A stretch of 64,000 bases of DNA from Acorus gramineus (lineage: Eukaryota > Streptophyta > Magnoliopsida > Acorales > Acoraceae), in assembly GCA_030737835.1 (NCBI GenBank), contig JAUJYN010000012.1:5933943-5997942 (forward strand), in the 5' to 3' direction. The notes beneath the pieces were generated by a model that was not told where the DNA came from, ran no database searches, and saw only the letters and a list, made by a program, of their open reading frames with translations. Within the stretch, counting starts at the first letter, position 1; each line of letters starts with the position of its first letter. The translations under genes were made by a program, and so were the position numbers. Shown piece after piece: positions 48,601 to 58,772 of the stretch.

Positions 48601-51600
48601 CCTTTCATGACTTCCAGGTTTCTCAGAAAAAAGCAAAGGAGTGGTGTGCTTCAAAGGGTAACATCCCTTATTTTGAGACATCTGCTAAGGAGGATTATAA
48701 TGTTGATGCTGCTTTCCTATCTGTGGCAAAGCTTGCTTTAGCAAATGAGCATGAGCAGGATATGTAAGTTTATTTTGACTGACTTTTATGTTACTCTGTC
48801 TACCTCCATCCTTAACTTATTTTTTAGTTGGCAATCAATGTGAGCTTCTAGTCTTGCGAGTTATTACATACTGAATTTTGTTACACATTTCTTTAAAAGC
48901 ATGGTATTATTCACTTTCATATGATGGCTAATATGAATTTTCATGGTGAACAATTTTGTTTTGGTTTATATGGTTCAGCCGTTCATGTTTGCATGATACA
49001 TTGGTCTAAACTGATCCTACATGCTAGTATAACTTCAATTTTGCACGAGTATTGTATGGAGTAAGATTAAGTGAAGTAATCCTTTGATGAAAAAACATAG
49101 GATGTGGATTGAGCTACAATATATGCATTTTATAACCTAAAAAATACTTCACCTTTGTTGGAAATAAAAAGTCTAATTTAATTATTTTTCACATTTGTCA
49201 AAATCGGTATGAAAAGAGGGGATAGAAGTTATTCTATCATTTAGATGGAACAAAATATCATCATTTTCATTTCAAAATTGAGAGAACTATTCCCACTTTA
49301 TCCCAATTATTTTTATAATTTTCTTTCGATGCAACCAATTATTTTTATAATAGATGAGATAAGTTGTTCTTTCCTCACTTATCCTCGGACTTATGCTTTT
49401 ATCCCACCATTTATCCCCTTGGCAAACCAACCCTTAATGATTTATCGAATATTCTGCTTTCATTGATCAAAATTTGAGCTCTTGATGTGATCTAACTGTT
49501 CAAAAACTCAGAAGATTATGCACATACAAGAACTTCCAATTTCCATTTTAAATGTTTTCTCGACTGTTAATAGCATCTCTTCAATATTCAAATCAGGAAA
49601 ATGATTTCCTACGTCAAATGCTATGCATAGCATTTTGTGAATGATTTTGATTGCCTCTTAGGATCACCCATCAAAAATAGGAGCTCTTTTCCTATATACA
49701 GGAAAACTATTGTATTCAATTCAAAATTTGAATAAAGTTGAAATGTTATTTAAATTCCTACCTATGAAGCATGGACTTAGAAATGAGACATGGATACGAC
49801 ACGAACAAGGTTACACATGAGATCTTGAAAATTATGATGGAAGCAAATCTTGAAATTAGGTTATGAACATGACAATTACTTGTTAATAATCAAGTAAAAG
49901 AATAATTAAATAAATTTTAAAACATGATTTATTTTATAAAAAAAAAGCGCACATCCATAAACTATAAAAAGTTTATATAACTACGATATTGTGTCATTTT
50001 TAAACTCCATTAAGATTTTAACATTGTTTGGTTTCTTGTGATTAAACCTTACAGTAGTTATTAAGAAAAAATAATAATGTTGTCTTGCATAAGTGTCATG
50101 TGTCAACCCACATGGGTTGTCTCTTTGATTAAAGTCATGTGGTTTGAATTCAAATCATTATCCTCCAGAGCTTATGTGATGTACTTGGATTGAGGGTGAT
50201 TGTGTGCATCTGAGGTTATCTCAACTAATATTGGTTTTGGAAGATAAAGCTGCATATTTACAAGATTCAACTTCTTAAATAAATGGTTGATAATTATTTT
50301 TTTGGAGAAAAGCTGTTCACCTAGTTTTGTTTAGCACTGGATAAACTGCATGGGATCTCAAAAGCAAAAGGTAAAATAGAAGAAAGAGAGTTACAGAAGA
50401 AGTCCAAACCAACTCAATAAATGGTTGGACACCTGACTTTCCGCTCCTTATCAGATTGAACTTTTGGGGAATATGTGCTAAGTATTTATCTATTGATATT
50501 GAAACAGTCCACTTCAGCTTCATTTGTTACTAAAGAGGATGCATGATCTTGGGTTTGAATCTTGGAGTGAGCAACTTAGTAAAGGGCTGTCTGGTAGGAA
50601 GTAGAATTAGAGAGGATATAAGTGGGAAGGATGACATAGGAAATGCTTACCGCTAAAGTGAGATCCTCCAGTGCAGGATCCACTTGGAGTGGGTGGTCGA
50701 GGATGATGACTTGGACACTCTGACAATATGGTGTTCTATTACAATCTTAAGCGATAAACAACCTGGTTTTCTATCTTATCACCATTAGTTTTTCTGCAAT
50801 ATTGGTAGATATTCATTAGGGATTCTTAAACTTAGATTAACTTCGAGTAACAAATTATGATTTTTATGTTTTTTTTTTTTTTGTCTTTTGACGGTAATGG
50901 TAGGCCTTTGCCCTCATATCAATAAATATGAGATAGAAAGTCCAAAGCAAGTACAAAAGCAACAACAAGAGCAAATACAGAGAACTGTCAACAGGACCCA
51001 ATAAGATACACCCTCGGTAGAGGAGCGATCTACTAAGCACCCATCCTCTTAGAAGCAATAAGACTATGCCCAAATAACAAAGCAACCTCCCGGAAGCACC
51101 ACCGAGCTCGCTTCTTTACGGAACCTCCCCGAAGTATGATTTTTATGTTAAGTCACCCACTCCAATTGAGTATGGGCATTCTAAGTCTTGTACCCCTCGT
51201 TTGGTTCATGGATAGCTTATCTGGGTATAAAATAGTATACGGGGATAGAGAACTAGAGATTTTTGTTTGGTTGCTATTACTTTTTTATTTGGGTAAATTT
51301 TTGTCCTTTTTCTTTGTCTGTTAGAATATTGTTATAGTTTTGGATGATAAGCAAGAATAAACTATGCTTACCTTCCCATGTATGGTCATTAGGGCCTATT
51401 TTAACTTATCAAGGCTTAACTATTATCGTTTATCCATGCTATAAAACATAGTTTTTTTGAGGATTAAGCTAATCTTCTCTTATGCACTAGCTTATTCGGG
51501 AAACAAATGGAGGCATAATGTGCGACTGTGCGTTGCTCATAGCACACTAGGTTCCCACTGTAAACATAGATCCACTTGAATGATGGATTCCATTATTAGG

Positions 51601-54600
51601 AGTTTTTTTATGCCTTCAGGATTTAGAAGTATAGGACATTATTCCCTTTCTCATTGTTATAATATGTAGTTCAGCATGATAGTAGAGGCAATTTCAACTT
51701 TTAATCAAGATTTCAAATCTGTTATGGTTCTGTATCAAAATTCTTATTTTCATCCTCACAAGAATTCAACTCAATGTGGTCACATGTGGAGTTATTGATT
51801 GTTCATGGATCGGACGTGGGTTGAGCTAGATGGCAAGACTTTATCACATTGTTTGACATGACAATGGAGTATAAGGCAGGGAGTAAGAAAAGGCCACATG
51901 TCCGGATCATTCATTCTATTCCGAAATGGGTGGAGGATTTAAGGTCAGCTGTTGGACAGGATTTCATTTTGAATTTCTGATTGAATTCAAATGTCAGTCA
52001 ATCCATACTACAACAAATGTGGGTTGGGACAGCCTGGGACATCAAATCTTTCTGAATTAGACTTCCCGAACACGAATATTCTGGATGAGTTTGCAGAGCA
52101 GGATCCAATAATTTCAGAGATCCTTTCGTCGTCGAGCCCGGGTTAAAGGATTTAAAGTCGGTTGGATCTGGGTCAACCCATCTGTATCTTGGATATTTGA
52201 AAGATTGTTATCGAATCTGTCATCTCCATCGTCCAAACCCGACTGGTCCTGCAAATCTGGGGATGATCTCCTTCCATCCGATTTGAAGGGAGATGGCCTT
52301 GTGAGGCATCCTTGTATGTTTCCTCTGGACGGTGTGAGATCTTTCCAATCATATGAAGTCAGCTCACCTCGTTTTGACACCATGGAGTCTGTCGCATTCC
52401 TTTTAAAAATGATGGCATGATCACCACAAGTGAAGGAATCCTGATTGAGGTTGCTTTCATCCATCTTGAAAAAGGTGAGCGAAAAGAGATGTCGGAGAAG
52501 CACCTTGGAGCCAATTGCCTTTCCATCTATCCCGTTTCTGGGAAGAAATTGGACCTTCTCACTGATCTCCATGGACAAATCTTCCACGTTAAGAGAGCAA
52601 CTCTAGGATCAGGTTCCAAGGATAATCTATTGCACCCTAATTAGTATTTATCTTGAATGAATCTTGTCCAAAGAGACCCTAGATCGGAAATGAATTTCCA
52701 AAGCTATCTCCCTAATATAGCTTTGTTCATATTGGCGAAGGCTTCTTGGCTCGACATATAAGGTCCCATTTCACTTGATGAAGACTATTTCCTCTCTCCT
52801 TGTTTTGGGACCATAGAAACCCTCTCTGAATTTCTCCATTTTCTCAAGGATGGCACAAGAAACTTTGTAAATAGAAAAAAAATAGAGAGGGAGGCTTGTG
52901 AAAACCATCTTGAGGAGTATTAGACGACCACTGAAACTTCATTCAAAAGGTAATTAAAGAAAGAAATCTTATATAAAGAATCACAGAAGTGTAAGAATAC
53001 ATAAAACTCCGGAAATAGAAAGAACTGTGATAAATCAAATGCATATGATAATTTATATAAGAAATTGGAATTTAAAGAATGAGAAGAATATTTATAATCT
53101 TGCTAGGGCAAGGGAAATGAAAGTAAAGATTTAGGTCATATGAAGTGCATTAAAGGTGAATATCAAAAAGTTCTAGTATAAGAGATTGTCATTAAAGAAA
53201 TGTTATGTAATGAAAATCACAAGAAATCTTTAGCTTATATAGATGAACAATGTTAGACAGATTAGAAATATGAAATATTTTTTGAGGGAAAGGTAGACAA
53301 ATGCTACCCTGATTTTATAACAATAAAACTGAAACAAATTGTATGAAGTAAGATGAGAGGATACAATTGATTAAGCAAGAAACATAAGAGAAGGGATGCC
53401 CTTCTCTACGCCCAACATTTCCAGGTAGAAGAGATATCTACCCCAGGTGGCCAGGCCCAACTCTGCCCATGTAGACACACCTCGACATGCATCATTTCTC
53501 TTTTGAAGCCAACCCATTTGGGCCCCATGATGTGGTGTCCCACTCCTATATGAAGCCTACATTTGTGTCCAATAGGTTCTCGATACAAATCTATTCCCCT
53601 TGAGCATGATCTCATTTCTCATCAACAAATCACTCACGAACTTGCCGGTATAATCAATTTCAATTTTTTTTTTTGCTCTAATGCTTCTATCCCATTTCTT
53701 TGTGATTTGTTTGCTTGCTATCCGCGTCTCCTCATTGTTTTGGAAGCCTGGTCTCAGATCCATCATTGCGTCGAGCATCGCCCACAGCTACGCCACAGCC
53801 AGGCATTGGCAAAATGGGTTACCCATTATTTCATCTTCGCTCAGGCAGATAGAACATATGGTTGATGCCTAGGAGACGAAGAAGTAGGGTTGGTGAAGTT
53901 AATTAGACTTAAAAAATGAAAAAAGAAAGTTGTTTACATGCTTATTGATGTTTGGAAGTGTCTAGGAGATGAAGGAATAACATGGTTAATTAATTTTTAA
54001 TATGAATTTAAAGACAAAAAATGCCATACTGATGTTGGAACTTTTAGCCTCCATTCTTTGTATGAGGGATCTCTAAATATGATGCTTTGTTGATGATTTT
54101 TATTACTTGAGGAATACTAAGCTAGAAAGATGGAGAGAGGCTTTAAAATCAGTAGGACGAAGGCGGGATATATCTTATGCAATTATAGTAATATATATGA
54201 AATGGTTGTGTCGTATTAATAATGAACAAGAGGTACGAGAGAGCATTAATGATGATACCTATGTTGCATGTGTTATAATATAACATAGTTCATTATATCT
54301 GTTGATGTGTATTCCGTCAGCATTGAGTAAGCTTCTTGAAATAAAATGAATTTAGCTTTCTCTCTGCCTCTAGAAAAACCAAACAAGAGCTAATAATAAG
54401 TTCATCAATTTTGCCCCTTAAAATATTTTACCTATTTTAAAAAAAAAATTCACAGGAGAAGCTTGTTTATTTTTCTTTTCATATGATTGTGCCATGACTC
54501 TTTTTTGCTTTTTTTTTTAAAATGGCATTGTCTTGCGTAATTTTTAAATTAATTATTGCATCAAGTTTGAGGTATCAGTCATATATGCCTTCGGAGCATT

Positions 54601-54818
54601 CTTGAAAACTGTCCCAGAAGCGCAGATTTATTATGTTTTTATTTTAAAATTCCAATTGACATTAAAAAAAATTATTCTCTTATCTTTAAGGGGTCGACCC
54701 CCTCTTTTTAATGTTGTGCAAATGTTGCTTAAGCAGAGATCTTATTTGCAGATACTTCCAGAGCATCCCAGAAGCAGTTTCAGAAATAGAACAGAGGGGA
54801 GGAGGGTGTGCATGCTAA
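42603..54818 (+). CDS. RABG3: Rab7-type small GTPase (RABG3), seven exons
   Basis: Rab7/RABG3 GTPases control late-endosome and vacuole fusion at the tonoplast. Exons are 42603-42655, 42748-42774, 43357-43456, 43558-43704, 48461-48541, 48618-48763 and 54752-54818, all with GT-AG introns. Joined, they give 621 nt, 206 residues plus TAA, the usual RABG3 length. Visible motifs: P-loop GDSGVGKTS (15-23), switch-I threonine T40, WDTAGQE (62-68), NKVD (125-128), ETSAK (156-160), and C-terminal CAC (204-206) for double geranylgeranylation. Exon 2 is only 27 nt. Exon 7 supplies YFQSIPEAV onward; it was found by looking for the Rab7 tail and restores frame exactly. Introns are 92, 582, 101, 4756, 76 and 5988 nt; the fourth and sixth are full of element debris, mostly antisense. 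No break is seen, so the gene should be functional. The tail resembles RABG3a/b types; the exact subgroup is inference. Confidence 0.95.
44730..45060. mobile_element. Possible hAT-like element in RABG3 intron 4
   Basis: The left part 'aaaaagggctaggcgctag' and right part 'ctaagcgctagccgttgaca' are loosely inverted around an AT-rich middle. 'GGCTAGGCGCTAG' ends are seen in plant non-autonomous elements. Weak support. Confidence 0.35.
45160..47200 (-). mobile_element. 5'-truncated LINE fragment, antisense in RABG3 intron 4
   Basis: Read on the minus strand from about 47190: '[20 protein letters not shown]', then '[20 protein letters not shown]', '[17 protein letters not shown]', later '[19 protein letters not shown]', and '[16 protein letters not shown]'. 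This is the order of the region after the RT thumb and the zinc-binding domain of plant L1-type LINEs. The 3' UTR ends in an A-rich tail (T-rich on plus, 45150-45170). Many stops; no RT core. 46201-46449 contains a second '[14 protein letters not shown]' zinc-domain-like stretch, suggesting an internal rearrangement. Confidence 0.6.
47528..48292. repeat. Segment bounded by 22-bp near-identical direct repeats in intron 4
   Basis: 'taatattgtttcagtgcac' plus 'tat' (47528-47549) recurs with two substitutions at 48271-48292. The 720 bp between has purine-pyrimidine patches rich in 'gcatatgc', 'ccgcat' and 'gcggt' at both edges and an AT-rich centre, like a non-autonomous element. Confidence 0.5.
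50871..51134 (-). mobile_element. LINE 3' tail with 15-bp target duplication, antisense in RABG3 intron 6
   Basis: On the minus strand the 264-bp insert ends in a poly(A) tail (T-run on plus, 50871-50881). It is flanked by the exact 15-bp duplication TATGATTTTTATGTT (50856-50870 and 51135-51149). A poly(A) end plus a long target duplication is diagnostic of target-primed reverse transcription. No tRNA-like A/B boxes are seen, so a 5'-truncated LINE is likelier than a SINE. No coding domain remains. Confidence 0.85.
51190..51515. mobile_element. MITE-like element in RABG3 intron 6
   Basis: The ends 'cccctcgtttggttc' and 'gaaacaaatggaggcat' are inverted with mismatches. The right half recurs near 36105-36193. 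AT-rich, non-coding. Confidence 0.45.
52420..52935 (-). mobile_element. LINE ORF2 C-terminal fragment, antisense in RABG3 intron 6
   Basis: Minus-strand frames read '[20 protein letters not shown]', '[19 protein letters not shown]', '[16 protein letters not shown]', then '[13 protein letters not shown]' and '[12 protein letters not shown]'. These are the conserved blocks after the RT thumb in plant L1 LINEs. Several frameshifts. A 157-codon minus frame (52114-52587) continues past it but its remainder is not recognised. Confidence 0.6.
52936..54751. other. Remainder of RABG3 intron 6, nothing recognised
   Basis: Mostly AT-rich. 53400-53870 is less AT-rich and has minus-strand open frames of 60-70 codons (e.g. 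'[20 protein letters not shown]') with no family I recognise. The intron ends 'cttatttgcag' at the exon 7 acceptor. Confidence 0.4.
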
Positions 54819-55226
54819 GATGTCTTCTATGCTACACATTCACTGCATTTCCTTTGGGGTCTTGTTTGATCACCATTTTCAGGGATTGCTTTTCCCCTCC
54901 CTCATGTGTTCTTCATATCGTCAGTGTGACACGCCTGGGTATATAGTTTTATGTTCCTTGGTTTTTATTTGCGTTTTAGAAAGTTGACAGATTTAATTCA
55001 TTGTTGAATTCAGGAATTCCATCTGTGTGACGAGTTTTGGTTGGTCAACACTAGTGCGATCTTATTCACTGTTGCATATGTCCATTGTGCCCCCAAAAAA
55101 ATCCACAAGTACCATTCCATACCAACAATTTGACTAACAACATCAAATCTCAATGAGACATGGTGAATACACTTAATTCAAAATAAAATGTATAAGGAGA
55201 GTGGGGAGATGCAGCTTCAGTTAGGG

Positions 55227-56310
55227 CTAGTTGTGGGGATGGTGATAAGACACGATCGCATAGATGGTTTGAATGATGGTGAGGAAGAAAAGGACCAATG
55301 CGCCTATTAGAGACGGGATTGCCCACTTGTTGCTCAGGTAGGTCTGAATGAAGCCGGCCTTTCCCCTCTGCCATCTTGACTTGCAGAGTCCTTCGGCCAG
55401 GTCCATCATTTTGGGATCCATGTAGTACATATCCACTGATATCTCTCGGCCCAATTTGTTATTAAAAATTGGCTACCTCAACGCACCTGTCCAGCCCATT
55501 AATGATGATACCAGCTTTCCATAGCAGAGCCACGTTCTCTGTAGTGTCGATCAAACCGTCCGTGACCACCACGAAATTAGTGAATGGTTTTTCGGGGGTT
55601 GGATAAAACCACTCATGGTAGAGGAAATTTACAAGGAATGCCTCCATCACTTCATTCACCAACAATGGCTTCATCTTCAGAGTTCCCCTCTTGAACCTAA
55701 TTTGGAAGTCCTTGAACCAGATCCTGTTGGTGCTTCTTAACTTGATCCCGGCATCTGATGTTAGAATAGATTGCATGCCCAGATTGATGCGTGAAAGACT
55801 TATGAACAAGATGGAGCAGATGATGCGGTTTCAACTCCTCATAAAATATTTTGGGAACCAGAGAGAAGTCAGAGAAGAGGACTTCTTTGAATAGAAAAAT
55901 GATGTATCCTGACAGGTAGATTGTGATGGGGAGCACCAGAGATGGCCATGTTGAATATATCCTGAAGGATAAAGAATGGGATTTGATTTGAATATATCCT
56001 GAAGGATAAGAGATGGTCGGACATGAGATGGGGAGTGACCTTATTGAATGTGCTCTTATCCCAACTCCACCGCAAATAGAAGTACACGAGATCAGGACAA
56101 ACCCTGTTGAATCTACTCTTATAACCACCCAACCGCAAGTGGATGATGCATGTGATGGAGGATGAGGCAACCATCCAGCAATGACATCTTGGCAAATTCA
56201 ATCGGCTGCAACATTTCAACATTCTCAAGTAATGTGACCTTGCCCTGTCCAAAGAGCATCATGGTATAATCTTCAATTCCTATATGCTGAATGAGGGAGA
56301 GGATCTCATG
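55227..56310 (-). pseudogene. DUF247 protein gene, truncated and frameshifted
   Basis: DUF247 proteins are plant-specific, usually end in one membrane span, and are mostly of unknown function. On the minus strand the order is 'EFAKMSLLDGCLIL' (from about 56200), 'NQIPFFILQDIFNMA', 'AGIKLRSTNRIWFKDFQIRF', 'FTNFVVVTDGLIDTTENVAL', 'NGLDRCVEVANF', and the C-terminal 'NKWAIPSLIGALVLFFLTII' span followed by 'QTIYAIVSYHHPHN' and stop. An extra T in the run at 55464-55468 breaks the frame just after 'EVANF'. Further shifts follow the 'DGCLIL' block, and a 39-bp local duplication repeats 'gaatatatcctgaaggataa' at 55950-56010. The N-terminal third is missing: the gene abuts a dispersed repeat at 56295. 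It lies convergent with RABG3. Confidence 0.75.
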
Positions 56311-56855
56311 AGAGAATCTATATCTGAAAATTCAGAAAATATCCCATATTTGAAAAATTTGTATTTGCATCTAAAAAAATTATTTGTATCCGAAAATTTT
56401 CTTATTGGATACGCATATGCTTATATCCGATCCGAAAAATATCCGTATCCAAAAATATTATTATATTATTATTTATTTAATTATAAATTTATATTTTTAG
56501 GATTAATATGAGTTTTTATTTTTATTTTTACTCTAAAGCATGTAATGTTTTATGTATATACTTATAATTTTATGTTTTATACTAGATAATTATTAGATTT
56601 TTTTTACATATTTCAAATATTAAATATTTGACTTTTATTTTTAGATAATGGATATTTGGATAATTTAATCATTTCATCTTCATTTTGAATTTTCAAATAT
56701 TTCGGATAATTCTCTGTATCCAAATCCAGATTTTCGGATCGGATACGGATATTTACTTTCAATATCAGTATCGGATACGGATATTTTTTTTAATATCCAG
56801 TTCGGATACGGATATGGGTCTATCAGATCTGTATCTGTCTTGATTGATGGGCAAG
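56295..56855 (+). repeat. Dispersed 'ATCCGTATCC' repeat, copy 2
   Basis: Same family and orientation as 41320-41885, with 'tatccgatccgaaaaatatc' at the left and 'ggatcggatacggatattta' at the right. It lies at the 5' edge of the DUF247 pseudogene and probably caused or followed its truncation. Confidence 0.75.
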
Positions 56856-58228
56856 GGTTGGTGCCCCCCCCCCCCCCAAACAAAGAAATTTTTTTTAGTG
56901 GAGTAGGGGATATTTATGTTATTATATGGTGATTACATGAATGGGTATTTTTTTTAGGATAGGGGGATATTAATTAAAAGCGAAAAAAGAAAAATCTTAC
57001 ATCCATTTCTTTTAGCAAATCTATTTGCAGCCCTCACACTTTTTTTTTCCCAAAATTTTATACTTATAGTTATGTACATTCTTTTTTTAAAATAAAATAC
57101 ATATTCAAAAGAATTCCCAAAATTTTATACTTATAGTTATGTACATTCTTTTTTTAAAATAAAATACATATTCAAAAGAATTGAATGCGCATATGTTTTT
57201 TCGGTTTTCCTAACAAAAAATGTATTGAGATATTGAAGTATATATTGTTTTAACTAATTTTATCTATTGCCTTATTGACGTGATTGTAAATGAGATTGTG
57301 AAAGTGTGACTAAGGGTATTAGTGTCCATTGAAATATTTGATATTTGAAGTCATGAATCTGTAATTTTTTAAAAATTAAAAAAAAACCTTCATTTTTTAA
57401 AGGTTTTTCTGTCTTTTTTGAGGTCGAAAAAACACAATTTGGATTTTTTTAGTATTTTTGTTTATTTTATATGATTGTTATTACATTTTATTTAATGATA
57501 ATGCCTACTTTTAAAAAAAAATGATTGTTTTTTTTAGTCTGAGCTTTGAGATTTTTTGAAAGTCAGATTTTCAAATCTCATCTTACAAAGGTATCCTTGT
57601 ACATTTTTTGTGATTATTGTTTGATTTATTTTTGCTTTTTAATTTTTTTTAACATTCATTCTTTTCATTTTTTGTGATTGGAAATAATAACATTTCAAAA
57701 AAAATTTATAGACCTTCAAATTAATTTCTTCAAATTTCTAAATATAGAAAAGGAAATAAAAGATAACTTTCTCTATCAATCCTCTGTTATTTCAACGACA
57801 TCATTTGTTATGTTTGTGTTATTCAGTGCCATATTTTTTTTATCAGTCACTAAAATTTTGAGTTTTAATTATCTACATGAGTTTAAATATTTTAATTGAA
57901 AATCTAACTCCATATTATGTGTTCTGGTATGTTTCTCTCCCTCTCTTTTGCTCTCCCTCCCTTTGAGTGTTTGAAGAAGAAGACGAAGGAGAAGATCAAG
58001 AATAGGAAATGCACGTGAAGTTGTGTGTTGACGTTGTTGATCTTGTATGGTCTTTTCCCTCTCCTCCTCCTCTAGCTCCCTTTGATGCTCTATTTGGTTT
58101 CCCCCTCCGAGCCCCTTTGATTTCAACCAAGAAGAAGAGAAGCAAAGGAAGATGTGATGGTAGTGGTGGTGGTGGTTGAGTGTGCTTGTGAGCTTCACAT
58201 TTCCCTCTTTTCCTTCCCTCTCTCTTTA
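56856..58228. other. AT-rich DNA, no gene supported
   Basis: Begins with a C-homopolymer (56863-56877). 57900-58200 is purine/pyrimidine-biased with open minus frames of low complexity that I do not trust as genes. Confidence 0.4.
57049..57182 (+). repeat. Perfect 67-bp tandem duplication
   Basis: Two head-to-tail copies (57049-57115 and 57116-57182), starting 'cccaaaattttatacttata' and ending 'tcaaaagaatt', appear identical. Confidence 0.95.
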
Positions 58229-58772
58229 TAGGGGCGGCCCTAAGCATAGGCAACCAAGGCAGTCGCCTAGGGCCCCCACTTTTCAAGGGCCCCAAAATTT
58301 AAAAAATGTTATTTATTCCTATTTTATTATGATTTTATTTTTATTTTAAATTCTTTTCATATTTTATAGTTATTATTTATTTGTTATTTGATTTGCAGAG
58401 AAGAAACTCAGTTCACACATTTTTCTAAGATTATTTATTTTGCTTTATTTGTCAAATTTTTTTCATTTTTTTTATCTTCTTTTTTAATTTCTGTTTTTGT
58501 ATCCCTACTTAATCGGGATTTTGTGTATTCATTTGTTATCTTTGAATTATTTTGTTTAATTTTTAAAAACTTATCTATATATTATATTAGTTTTGTTTGT
58601 TCTATTTTATTAGGCATAGTTGTTTAAAAATTTTAAAAAATATAAATTAAATTTTTAAAAATATAATTTTTTTATAATAATAAAAATTAGAAAAAAAAAG
58701 TGAATTTAGGGGCCCCTTTTACAAACATGCCTAGAGCCCCATTTCATTTTGTCAATCTCAGGGCCGGCCTTG
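58229..58772. mobile_element. hAT-like element (GGGGCGGCCC ends)
   Basis: The left end 'taggggcggccctaagcat' is followed by 'cgcctagggccccca'. The right end 'tagagccccatttc' is followed by 'cagggccggccttg'. The middle is AT-rich. Such ends are common in plant hAT-like elements. A clean 8-bp duplication is not visible; another right-end-like sequence lies at 61325-61345 ('aaggccggtcctc'). Confidence 0.5.

Noticed and set aside
50530..50600. B-box-like 'gggtttgaatcttgg'
   Set aside because: No paired tRNA stems or A-box; such strings are common in plant repeat DNA.
52114..52587. 157-codon minus-strand frame as an independent gene
   Set aside because: Its N-terminal part overlaps clear LINE ORF2 sequence and it lies inside RABG3 intron 6; the remainder has no recognised similarity.
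54600..54640. Second 'tcccagaagc' stretch as an alternative last exon of RABG3
   Set aside because: Only a short match to exon 7; no acceptor or Rab tail follows, while 54752-54818 fits perfectly.
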